Shown here: positions 1-6,212 of the stretch, piece after piece
Layout: each line of letters begins with the position of its first letter
Position numbering within the stretch: the first letter of the stretch is position 1
Assembly (NCBI GenBank): GCA_964625615.1
Contig: CAZVDU010000085.1
Coordinates: 1-17,911 of the forward strand
From: M269 sp964625615
Lineage (GTDB): Bacteria > Pseudomonadota > Gammaproteobacteria > Enterobacterales > Alteromonadaceae
Length of the DNA stretch: 17,911 nt
Direction of reading: 5' to 3'
Program-made: the position numbers and the translations under genes
Notes under the pieces: model-generated
Told to the model about the DNA's origin: nothing
Seen by the model: the letters and a program-made list of their open reading frames with translations, nothing else
The model's database searches: none

Positions 1-485
1 CCGCCTATTTTGACTAAATCTGCAAATGCTGCACTGCCATGCCATCTGCGCTTAAACTGAGATGACTTGGGATAAGGGTTAGGATAAAGCAGGTAGTGAT
101 GGCTTATTGCCCATTGATGTTCAGACACCAGTCGCCAAAAATCAATGACATCGGCTCTGATGACTCGGTGATTTTCAGTGCCTTGATGGTAATGTTGGTC
201 GTGTTTATTAATTCTTATTGCTGATTTGTCGACCCCAATGACCTTAGCATCAGCATGGCGTTTAGCTAAAACCGCTGTACTTTCACCAACACCGCAACAC
301 GAATCTAGCACAATGGGGCCCGCCCAATCAGCTAACCAGCTTTGTATGGACTGAAAAGCGTCAAGAGTGTGCTGCTCAAACGGCTTTTTACTTTCCGTAA
401 GTAAGTGTTTGCTTACTACCTTTTCTAAGCTTTCATGTGGCCCAAGCTGATTGGACGTCACGACTCTTGAGTTTGACGAAGCCAT
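1..485 (-). CDS. TrmB-like SAM-dependent methyltransferase, partial (C-terminus beyond the window)
   Basis: The first 161 residues are present; the gene runs off the left edge. Residues 58-70 form a Rossmann SAM-binding motif I (VLDSCCGVGEST), followed by an acidic strand end (VIGVDKS, 82-88). Residues 131-147 (YLLYPNPYPK, then KRR) line up with the signature of TrmB, the tRNA guanine-46 N7-methyltransferase, which in E. coli reads FPDPWHK then KRR. Here the Asp of PDPW is Asn and the Trp is Tyr, and motif I has an unusual CC pair, so this is a diverged member of COG0220 rather than a clear trmB. It starts 16 bp after the yadH stop, without an obvious Shine-Dalgarno sequence, so it is probably the third gene of the yadG-yadH operon. 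Substrate is unknown; tRNA or another small RNA is plausible. Confidence 0.75.
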   Translation of the reverse strand, partial: MASSNSRVVTSNQLGPHESLEKVVSKHLLTESKKPFEQHTLDAFQSIQSWLADWAGPIVLDSCCGVGESTAVLAKRHADAKVIGVDKSAIRINKHDQHYHQGTENHRVIRADVIDFWRLVSEHQWAISHHYLLYPNPYPKSSQFKRRWHGSAAFADLVKIG

Positions 486-501
486 TAAAAATTTATAGGC
501 A

Positions 502-1272
502 TTAGCTTCGTGTACCTATACCGCGGCTGATGAGCTGATAGGCAACGACAAAGAAAACAACATTGAACAGCACCAAAACAAGTAGGGATGTGCTAAAGGT
601 AACGTCAGAGGTTCCTAGAAAACCGAACCGAAACCCATTAACCATATAGACGACAGGGTTTACTTTGCTGACCCATTGCCAAAACTCAGGCAATAACGAT
701 AGTGAGTAAAAAACACCACCTAAGTACGTTAAAGGTGTCAACACAAAGGTTGGAATAATGCTGATATCGTCAAATGTCTTTGCATAAACGGCGTTAATTA
801 AGCCTGCCGCTGAGAAAAGTGATGCAGTCAGTATCAGAACCAGAATAAGTGACGCTAGGTTGTGAATACGGATATCGACAAAAAACAATGACACCACTGT
901 AACGATAACACCAATGATCAATGAGCGAGCAATACCACCGCCAACATAGCCGAGTATCAGTATCCAATGGGGAATAGGCGCAACCATGAGTTCTTCGATG
1001 CTGTTTTGAAACTTCGCACTGAAAAATGAAGATGATACATTTGAGTATGAACTGGTGATAACCGACATCATGATCAACCCAGGTACAATAAACTCCATGT
1101 AGCTGAAGCCACCCATTTGACCGATACGACTACCAATCAGGTTCCCAAAAATAACGAAATAGAGGGACATAGTAATGGCCGGTGGGACTAATGTTTGTAC
1201 CCAAATGCGTAAGAAACGGGTACATTCTTTGATCCAAATTGTTCGCAGAGCAACCATATTACGGCTAGACAT
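502..1272 (-). CDS. yadH: ABC-2 type transporter permease, YadH family
   Basis: Inner-membrane permease of an ABC exporter, 256 residues with the chosen start, the same length I recall for E. coli YadH. Near-identical family stretches are visible, such as RIWVQTLVPP, NLIGSRIG, GFSYMEFIVPGL, FFSAKFQ, AKTFDDIS and PTFVLTPLTYLGGVFYSL. About six hydrophobic segments span the protein. An in-frame ATG at 1311 exists, but the ATG at 1272 is preferred: it has GGAGG about 7 nt upstream, overlaps the yadG stop by only 8 bp, and restores the family length. Its partner is the ATPase encoded immediately upstream. The substrate of YadGH is not established; neither lipid nor drug export can be inferred from the sequence. 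Confidence 0.93.
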   Translation of the reverse strand: MSSRNMVALRTIWIKECTRFLRIWVQTLVPPAITMSLYFVIFGNLIGSRIGQMGGFSYMEFIVPGLIMMSVITSSYSNVSSSFFSAKFQNSIEELMVAPIPHWILILGYVGGGIARSLIIGVIVTVVSLFFVDIRIHNLASLILVLILTASLFSAAGLINAVYAKTFDDISIIPTFVLTPLTYLGGVFYSLSLLPEFWQWVSKVNPVVYMVNGFRFGFLGTSDVTFSTSLLVLVLFNVVFFVVAYQLISRGIGTRS

Positions 1273-2206
1273 TGGCGGCCTCCTCAGTCGCTTTGTTTCT
1301 GCCATCCTCAACCAACCTTACAAAGAGTTCTTCTAGCCTGTTGGATTTATTTCTCATACTAAGAACCTGAACATCTTGTTCGCTAAGTTGTGTAAAAACG
1401 TTATTTAAGCTTGTGTCTTTCGGGACATCGACTTCAATAGTGTGGTCATCTATTTGTCTTGACGTAAAACCATCAAGCACTGGCGATTGTTGCATTGGTG
1501 AGGTATCTAGAACAAAGGTTTCAATGTTCAATTTCGAAATAAGGTTTTTCATGCTGGTGTTCTCGACAATGGTGCCTTTGTCGATGATGGCAATGTTACG
1601 GCAGAGCATTTCTGCTTCTTCCAAATAATGCGTGGTCAGTATGATAGTAATGCCTTGTTCGTTCAGCTCGGTCAGAAAGGTCCACATTGAACGGCGTATT
1701 TCGATATCTACACCTGCTGTTGGCTCATCGAGGATCAGTATTTTCGGCTCATGCATTAATGCACGAGCAATCATTAATCGGCGCTTCATACCGCCAGAAA
1801 GCTCTCTGGCACGAGCGTTTCTTTTGTCCCATAAATCAAGTTGGGTGAGGTATTTTTCTGCACGAACTTTCGCTATTTTTCGTGGAACACCATAATAACC
1901 TGCTTGGTTTACCACGATTTGCAAAGGTGTTTCGAACTGGCTGAAGTTAAACTCTTGAGGCACGAGACCAATGCAAGTTTTAGCATTGACCAGCTCTTTA
2001 TCAATGCAATGGCCTGACACATGCACACTGCCTGAAGATTTGTTTACCAAAGAACTAATGATGCCTATAGTGGTTGATTTTCCTGCGCCATTAGGACCGA
2101 GCAATGCAAAGAAATCACCTTGCTCGACAGACAGGTTTATACCTTTAAGTGCTTGAACACCACCTTTGTAGGTTTTCTTCAAGTCTTGAATATCCAGTGC
2201 TTTCAT
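1265..2206 (-). CDS. yadG: ABC transporter ATP-binding protein, YadG family
   Basis: Cytoplasmic ATPase that powers the YadH permease; 313 residues, typical for the family. Walker A is GPNGAGKST (37-45), the Q-loop glutamine is in VPQEF (about 84), the ABC signature is LSGGM (136-140), Walker B with catalytic Glu is ILILDEP (156-162), and the switch His is in TTHYLEEAE (193). All nucleotide-binding elements are intact. The region after about residue 225 is the usual YadG C-terminal extension and ends in the conserved SMRNKSNRLEELF segment. It is the first gene of a minus-strand operon with yadH (8-bp overlap) and the TrmB-like gene. The start is the first ATG after an intergenic region that contains an ATGCAT dyad; its Shine-Dalgarno sequence is weak. 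Confidence 0.95.
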   Translation of the reverse strand: MKALDIQDLKKTYKGGVQALKGINLSVEQGDFFALLGPNGAGKSTTIGIISSLVNKSSGSVHVSGHCIDKELVNAKTCIGLVPQEFNFSQFETPLQIVVNQAGYYGVPRKIAKVRAEKYLTQLDLWDKRNARARELSGGMKRRLMIARALMHEPKILILDEPTAGVDIEIRRSMWTFLTELNEQGITIILTTHYLEEAEMLCRNIAIIDKGTIVENTSMKNLISKLNIETFVLDTSPMQQSPVLDGFTSRQIDDHTIEVDVPKDTSLNNVFTQLSEQDVQVLSMRNKSNRLEELFVRLVEDGRNKATEEAANV

Positions 2207-2266
2207 TCACTCGCTCTTGTTTTATTCATTTATTGGGCCTCTGGAACGAAACCCTAAAAGGTTTTT

Positions 2267-2294
2267 AAATGCATAGGAAAGAATACATGCATTT
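2267..2294. repeat. AAATGCAT inverted repeat upstream of yadG
   Basis: Arms AAATGCAT (2267-2274) and ATGCATTT (2287-2294) are perfect inverted repeats with a 12-nt spacer. Each arm contains the palindrome ATGCAT, and the two copies are centred 20 bp apart, about two helical turns. It lies 60-90 bp upstream of the yadG start, between two divergent genes. The layout resembles an operator for a dimeric regulator, but I know no regulator for it, and AT-rich dyads also arise by chance. Confidence 0.35.
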
Positions 2295-2380
2295 CTTTGT
2301 CTGGTTACGAATACACCCAACCAGCTCGCTATTATGACAAAAACTCGCCTACTTATCGCGTTAAAATAGCCAATAAGTAT

Positions 2381-2386
2381 TATAAT
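2381..2386 (+). promoter_or_regulatory. Candidate -10 box for the Ntn hydrolase gene
   Basis: A perfect TATAAT lies 29 bp before the ATG at 2415, a reasonable place for a -10 element. No good -35 is found 16-18 bp upstream (the sequence there is gcgtta), and the surroundings are AT-rich, so this is only a candidate. Confidence 0.25.
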
Positions 2387-2414
2387 AATTTAGACATTCA
2401 TAGTGAGAATTATC

Positions 2415-3215
2415 ATGTGCACCATCGGCGCTATTCGATTAGATGACAACAATATCATTCTGTTCAAGAATAAAGATTTCGCAGACGTTGGTTTTAATGA
2501 CAAGGTTGTACTGAATGAATCCTACTTCGGGCCTTTGGGTTTGGAAACCTTTGATTTGGCAGGTGCCGAATCGGTTTTCTCAGGGCTGTCTTTAGGTGCA
2601 AATAAACACGGCCTTATGGCGTGCGTGAATCATGTAAAGAGCACAGGCGATAATGCACTGAACTATGACTTGCTTGTTGAGAGCGTAATGAAAAATTGCC
2701 GTGATGTGGATAGTGCTATTGAGCATATCAACGATCTGTTGAGTGGTAGCCGCTACTGGTGGGGAAACTTGGTGTTTGCGGATAAACACAAAACAGCCGT
2801 TGTTGAGGTGAGAGATTCACAATGTCGTGTTGAAATCGATGAGGGTAAAGTGTTTCGTACCAACCATCAACCAATGTTTGGAGAACCTAAATCGCCTGAT
2901 AATATCGAATGTAGCGCGTTACGTTATGAGAGTACTTCTAAGAGGTTGAATAATTTATCTTGTATTGAAGACGTTTTAACAATGTTATCGACACACGATA
3001 GCGATAACGGGGAAACTGGCATATGTAACCATTCATCATCCCTTAAAACCGTGTACTCTTATGTTTTACACTTGGTGGATGATCAAATTCACCTCTATGT
3101 TTGTCAGGGCAATCCTTGTGAAAGTAACTGGAATAAATTACTTATACCTTTAGGCCGATATTGGTCAAAAGCATCGGCAGAAGACTGCTTTAGGCATTAT
3201 CCGACCAGACATTAA
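2415..3215 (+). CDS. N-terminal-cysteine Ntn hydrolase (C45/acyltransferase-like)
   Basis: 266 residues from the chosen ATG. Starting there puts Cys at position 2 (MCTIGA), which becomes the N-terminal nucleophile after Met removal, as in cysteine Ntn hydrolases such as the C45 acyltransferase family, bile-salt hydrolases and C69 dipeptidases. Next comes the typical strand and active-site turn LFKNKDF (16-22), then GANKHGLMACVNH, which resembles the G.N..GL..... motif of these families. A GTG at 2403 would add four residues ahead of the Cys and block an N-terminal nucleophile unless processed, so the ATG is favoured. No signal peptide is seen, so it is probably cytoplasmic. Neighbours give no pathway clue. 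Family-level assignment is fairly secure; the exact substrate (amide, peptide or acyl-amine) is unknown. Penicillin-type activity should not be assumed. Confidence 0.7.
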   Translation: MCTIGAIRLDDNNIILFKNKDFADVGFNDKVVLNESYFGPLGLETFDLAGAESVFSGLSLGANKHGLMACVNHVKSTGDNALNYDLLVESVMKNCRDVDSAIEHINDLLSGSRYWWGNLVFADKHKTAVVEVRDSQCRVEIDEGKVFRTNHQPMFGEPKSPDNIECSALRYESTSKRLNNLSCIEDVLTMLSTHDSDNGETGICNHSSSLKTVYSYVLHLVDDQIHLYVCQGNPCESNWNKLLIPLGRYWSKASAEDCFRHYPTRH

Positions 3216-3251
3216 TATTATAGCCTTTCGTTGCTTATGCTCCTATGTTAT

Positions 3252-3671
3252 TCATTCAGGATATCGCTCCGCCATGATTTCGATAGAACGTCGAATAATC
3301 TCATGGAGGACCGTTTGATCAATGTCCGATAGCCTTTTAATGTATAAACAAGATTTACCTACTTTGTGTTTGCCTAGTTTAGTTAACTGCTCTTCAAATT
3401 CACTAAAGCCAGGCATAATGTAAATCGAGATATTTTGTGCTCTTGGTGATAATCCTACTCGTATAGCGTCGCCTTCTCTGCCACTTTCATAACGGTAGTG
3501 GTAACTGCCAAATCCGATAATAGTGCTACCCCACATTGCAGGAGTCTCGCCTGTTATATTTTGCATGAGCTCTATGAGTTTATTGCAATCATCACGTTTT
3601 TTTTCATCTTTGATGTTTGCAATAAATGTCATCACGTCATCATTATTTTGAACAGTTTTATTCGCTGCCAT
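3252..3671 (-). CDS. DUF1801 (YdhG-like) domain protein
   Basis: 139 residues, a single small domain filling the whole protein. Family hallmarks are the helical start with KKRDDCNKLIELM, then TPAMWGSTIIGFGSYHYRY (about 43-61), RVGLSPRAQNISIYIMPGF, and the lysine-rich KHKVGKSCLYIKRLSDID segment followed by a C-terminal helix. DUF1801 proteins have a YdhG-like fold with no agreed biochemical role; many are small cytoplasmic proteins of unknown function. It faces the Ntn hydrolase gene tail to tail, 36 bp apart, and shares a 129-bp divergent intergenic region with the thioredoxin gene. No signal peptide or membrane segment is seen. Confidence 0.88.
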   Translation of the reverse strand: MAANKTVQNNDDVMTFIANIKDEKKRDDCNKLIELMQNITGETPAMWGSTIIGFGSYHYRYESGREGDAIRVGLSPRAQNISIYIMPGFSEFEEQLTKLGKHKVGKSCLYIKRLSDIDQTVLHEIIRRSIEIMAERYPE

Positions 3672-3800
3672 AACGCTTCATTCCTGCTTTTAGTTTCTTA
3701 TCTTCATTTTAAGATAGTTCGAAATAAGGTTCGCATAAAGCAGGTCTTTAATTCCAGATATATCGTAACTCTTTACAAACTTATTCTTTATGGAGCTTTC

Positions 3801-4274
3801 ATGCCTAATTCAGGTACGTCAAATAAAAAGAAGATTCACTGGTCAGTTAAATTCGGCATAGTCGCTGTTTTGGTTGTTGTTGGTTATTTGGGTAATAAGC
3901 AAGTGCAAAGTTATTTCGGACAACAAGCTATCGATAGTACGGGGCTTGTTGTGTTGTCTTTAGATGAAGCGATCGCCAAAGCCGGGCAAGACGACAAACT
4001 TATTCTAGCTGACATGTCTGCTATTTGGTGCCCAACTTGTCGACGCTTAGATAAAGAAGTGTTCTCAGATGACGATGTTAAACGTGTGATCAATGATCAG
4101 TATGTTTTCTCGCGTATTGAGTATGAATCAGATGAAGGAAAAGCTTTTATGGAACGATACAAAGTTCGCGGTTTCCCAACCTTGTTAGTACTGAACTCTG
4201 CAGGTGAAAAGCTAGGGCAACTTCGCTTAACATTCGAGCCTTCTGAGTTTGTCGAGATGATTGATCGTTCTTGA
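3801..4274 (+). CDS. Membrane-anchored thioredoxin-fold protein with CPTC active site
   Basis: 157 residues. An N-terminal transmembrane anchor (about 17-30, preceded by KKKIHWSVK) should place the domain in the periplasm. The thioredoxin fold follows, with WCPTC at 76-80 (Cys77, Cys80) and the cis-proline loop GFPT (Pro126). The arrangement LADMSAIWCPTC, then KEVFSD and FPTLLVLNSAGE, is most like the C-terminal domain of DsbD and thioredoxin_7 proteins. A thiol reductase or disulfide carrier role in the envelope is inferred. The open frame extends back to 3498, but ATG 3801 has GGAG five bases upstream and begins the recognisable protein. No partner such as a DsbD membrane domain or cytochrome maturation gene is nearby, so the redox partner is unknown. 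Confidence 0.82.
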   Translation: MPNSGTSNKKKIHWSVKFGIVAVLVVVGYLGNKQVQSYFGQQAIDSTGLVVLSLDEAIAKAGQDDKLILADMSAIWCPTCRRLDKEVFSDDDVKRVINDQYVFSRIEYESDEGKAFMERYKVRGFPTLLVLNSAGEKLGQLRLTFEPSEFVEMIDRS

Positions 4275-4287
4275 TAGATTGTATCAA
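4271..4287. repeat. Small hairpin between convergent genes
   Basis: TTGATA (4271-4276) and TATCAA (4282-4287) form a 6-bp stem with a 5-nt loop, overlapping the thioredoxin stop codon. A second short hairpin, CTTCT-att-AGAAG, follows at 4294-4306. Both sit in the 25-bp space between convergent genes and could slow transcription, but they are AT-rich and lack a clear T-tract. Confidence 0.2.
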
Positions 4288-4299
4288 TTCGGGCTTCTA

Positions 4300-4665
4300 T
4301 TAGAAGGCATCTCGCCAAATACCAAGCATGCTAAAGCTTGTGCGCAACGCTGAAAGTGTTAGGGTTATGAAGAGTAATCCTAACAGGTAGTAAACTGCTC
4401 GTTGGAGTCTGATTTTCAATCTTCGGAACCATTTCAACTCTTTTGTTGGTTTTGCAGGAACACGGTGAAATGTAGAGATTAGGAAATGGAGATTTGCGCT
4501 CCATAAGGTTCCCAACACACTCGGCATCAGGTAAATATCGGTTGTAAATCCTGCTAATTCAAAGATCGTACAAAAGAATACACAAAACGAGACAAAACCG
4601 AGCAGTAGAGTGAGCGGTTTTGCCCATTGTAGTGTTCTCGAAACGGAGCCCAATGTTCCTATCAT
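4300..4665 (-). CDS. Small integral membrane protein, function unknown
   Basis: 121 residues that I do not recognise. Three hydrophobic segments are visible: about 17-38 (TLLLGFVSFCVFFCTIFELAG), 43-65 (IYLMPSVLGTLWSANLHFLI) and 88-112 (AVYYLLGLLFITLTLSAL). Between the second and third is a basic loop (PAKPTKELKWFRRLKIRLQR) likely to face the cytoplasm. It begins 23 bp after the stop of the S1/P1 nuclease gene on the same strand, so the two are probably co-transcribed. Hydrophobic pattern, length and position make a real gene likely, although no strong Shine-Dalgarno sequence precedes the ATG. No catalytic motif is visible. A link to the nuclease is suggested only by adjacency. Confidence 0.7.
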   Translation of the reverse strand: MIGTLGSVSRTLQWAKPLTLLLGFVSFCVFFCTIFELAGFTTDIYLMPSVLGTLWSANLHFLISTFHRVPAKPTKELKWFRRLKIRLQRAVYYLLGLLFITLTLSALRTSFSMLGIWRDAF

Positions 4666-4688
4666 TGACGAGCAGCTACGATGATATC

Positions 4689-5462
4689 CTATTTAAACAA
4701 TGCGTTAAGGTAGGCTGCGATACGAACGCCGCCTTGAGAGAGTCGTTTTTTTACAGTGTTAATGTGCTGATATTTATAATCCCATGATATGCGATCAGAG
4801 TCTGGGTAGAGCGTGTCACGAATTTGAGTGCTTTCTGCAATCCAGACTTGTGGATCAGCAACTTGCCACTCTTTTGCCTGTTTCTTCGAGATACGAACCG
4901 AAAGCCAGTTAGTCCATTCTGTGTAAGATAATTGTTGACCATCAATTAAACCGCTATCCCAAACCCTGTGCAGGTTTGAATCTTGTCCAAAGAAAGTTAG
5001 CTTAACATCATTGCCACCCCTATCCGTGCCGTTTCCTGCATGCAGTGGCTGATGCAAGTCGCCAACAATATGAACGATAAAGCGAAGCGCTAACTGTTTT
5101 TGTTCTAATGTCGACTTTGTGTCTTTTAGAATAGCTGAAAACTTCTCCAAGGCAGTGACGGAGTCACCTTGCGCTGGCGCACCAATTTCTGGGTAAGCTT
5201 TGCCTTCAGGTACACTGACATAATGGTAAGGCGAGGCTGTTTTTTGCCAGAAATCGGCAGGGTTTGAGCGCATTTCATCTGGCCATGTAGAGGCTTCTGC
5301 TAATGATTCTGGGCCTAGGATTTTCTTGATCTGCGTTTTTGCTTTGTTTGTTAAGTGCTGTTCAGCAATGGCACCTGTTATGCGGTGTCCTGTTTGCCCC
5401 CACGCCAAAACATAAGGCGTTACGGAGATTAATAATAAGGAGGCTAGGAGTTTTTTAAACAT
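4689..5462 (-). CDS. Secreted S1/P1-type zinc nuclease
   Basis: 257 residues. A signal peptide (1-20, ending TPYVLA) is followed directly by Trp21, which in this family becomes the mature N-terminus and chelates zinc through its amino group and carbonyl. All nine ligands expected from nuclease P1 can be placed: Trp21, His26 (WGQTGHR), Asp62 (TWPDE), His80 (YHYV), His131, Asp135 and His141 (HIVGDLHQPLHA), and His165 and Asp169 (LHRVWDSG). The trinuclear zinc centre is therefore complete, and the protein should cleave single-stranded DNA/RNA and 3'-nucleotides in the periplasm or outside the cell, probably for phosphate or nucleoside scavenging. It is the upstream gene of a likely pair with the small membrane protein. 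S1/P1 nucleases are sporadic in marine gammaproteobacteria. Confidence 0.92.
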   Translation of the reverse strand: MFKKLLASLLLISVTPYVLAWGQTGHRITGAIAEQHLTNKAKTQIKKILGPESLAEASTWPDEMRSNPADFWQKTASPYHYVSVPEGKAYPEIGAPAQGDSVTALEKFSAILKDTKSTLEQKQLALRFIVHIVGDLHQPLHAGNGTDRGGNDVKLTFFGQDSNLHRVWDSGLIDGQQLSYTEWTNWLSVRISKKQAKEWQVADPQVWIAESTQIRDTLYPDSDRISWDYKYQHINTVKKRLSQGGVRIAAYLNALFK

Positions 5463-5531
5463 AATTCTGTCTTCATTAAAGTGTTGTAAAATTCATACGT
5501 AAATATGGAATAGGCCATAAGCAAAGATCAA

Positions 5532-5548
5532 CATACTCTATAAGTATG
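5532..5548. repeat. CATACT/AGTATG dyad between ubiX and the nuclease gene
   Basis: CATACT (5532-5537) and AGTATG (5543-5548) are perfect arms around a 5-nt centre, in the 117-bp region upstream of the nuclease gene and downstream of ubiX. There is no T-tract on either strand, so an operator is as likely as a terminator. The rest of the region has no other clear signal. Confidence 0.28.
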
Positions 5549-5579
5549 AAACTTTCGTTATCTCTTGAGGCGCAATAGT

Positions 5580-6212
5580 TTAATGCTTATACCCCCACCT
5601 TTCCATCAAGATCTGTTCAATACCTAGGTGATCCAAAATGCGCGCCACAACAAAGTTGACCAAATCATCAATATTTTCAGGGTTATGATAAAACCCAGGA
5701 GCCGCGGGCATAATGGTTGCACCTGCTTGCGAGAGCGTTAGCATATTTTGTAAATGGATGCTTGATAGCGGCATTTCTCGGGGGACTAAAATAAGCTGTC
5801 CTCTTTCCTTGATAACCACGTCCGCAGCGCGTTCTATCAAATTGTTACTAGCCCCTGCCGCTATTGCTGAAACACTGCCAGCAGAACATGGGCAAATCAC
5901 CATCTGCTTAGGAGCAGCAGAACCTGAGGCGACAGGCGAGAACCATTCTTCCTTGCCACATACAACGAGTTGTCCTTCTTTAGCATTGTATTTCTGGCTT
6001 AAAGATTCAGTTGCTGATTCCGGGTTAGCGGGTACTTGCAGGTTCTGCTCGGTTGCAAGGACAACACGACCTGCTGATGATATGAGCAAGTACACGCGAT
6101 AATCGGCTGCCAATAACACTTCCAATAATCGCAAGCCATAGGGCGCACCAGAGGCTCCTGTTATCGCTAGGGTAATATGTTTTTGAGAATGATAGGGGAT
6201 ATTGTTAGCCAT
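5580..6212 (-). CDS. ubiX: Flavin prenyltransferase UbiX
   Basis: Makes prenylated FMN from FMNH2 and dimethylallyl monophosphate, the cofactor that the UbiD decarboxylase needs in ubiquinone synthesis. 210 residues, normal length. Family motifs are present: TGASGAPYG (18-26) for flavin phosphate binding, CPCSAGSVSAIA (107-118), NNLIERAADV, the VPREMPLS segment (143-150) and MPAAPGFYHNP (168-178). A short N-terminal extension of about 10 residues precedes the first strand. The start ATG overlaps the last 8 bp of mpl, and AAGGG lies about 9 nt upstream, indicating translational coupling with mpl. The mpl-ubiX neighbourhood also occurs in Pseudomonas. No ubiD gene lies in the window. Confidence 0.97.
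   Translation of the reverse strand: MANNIPYHSQKHITLAITGASGAPYGLRLLEVLLAADYRVYLLISSAGRVVLATEQNLQVPANPESATESLSQKYNAKEGQLVVCGKEEWFSPVASGSAAPKQMVICPCSAGSVSAIAAGASNNLIERAADVVIKERGQLILVPREMPLSSIHLQNMLTLSQAGATIMPAAPGFYHNPENIDDLVNFVVARILDHLGIEQILMERWGYKH

Noticed and set aside
1273..1311. Longer yadH start adding 13 residues
   Set aside because: It has no ribosome site of its own, overlaps yadG by 47 bp and exceeds the family length; ATG 1272 is clearly better.
2356..2363. TCGCGTTA shared with the RND upstream dyad, suggesting a common regulon
   Set aside because: A single 8-mer match in 18 kb on two strands is expected by chance about half the time.
2207..2414. A clear sigma-70 promoter for yadG on the minus strand
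   Set aside because: TTGTCA occurs, but no acceptable -10 lies 16-18 bp from it; nothing convincing could be placed.
3498..3800. Upstream in-frame extension of the thioredoxin reading frame
   Set aside because: It overlaps the DUF1801 gene on the other strand, lacks family similarity, and the ATG at 3801 has a good Shine-Dalgarno sequence.
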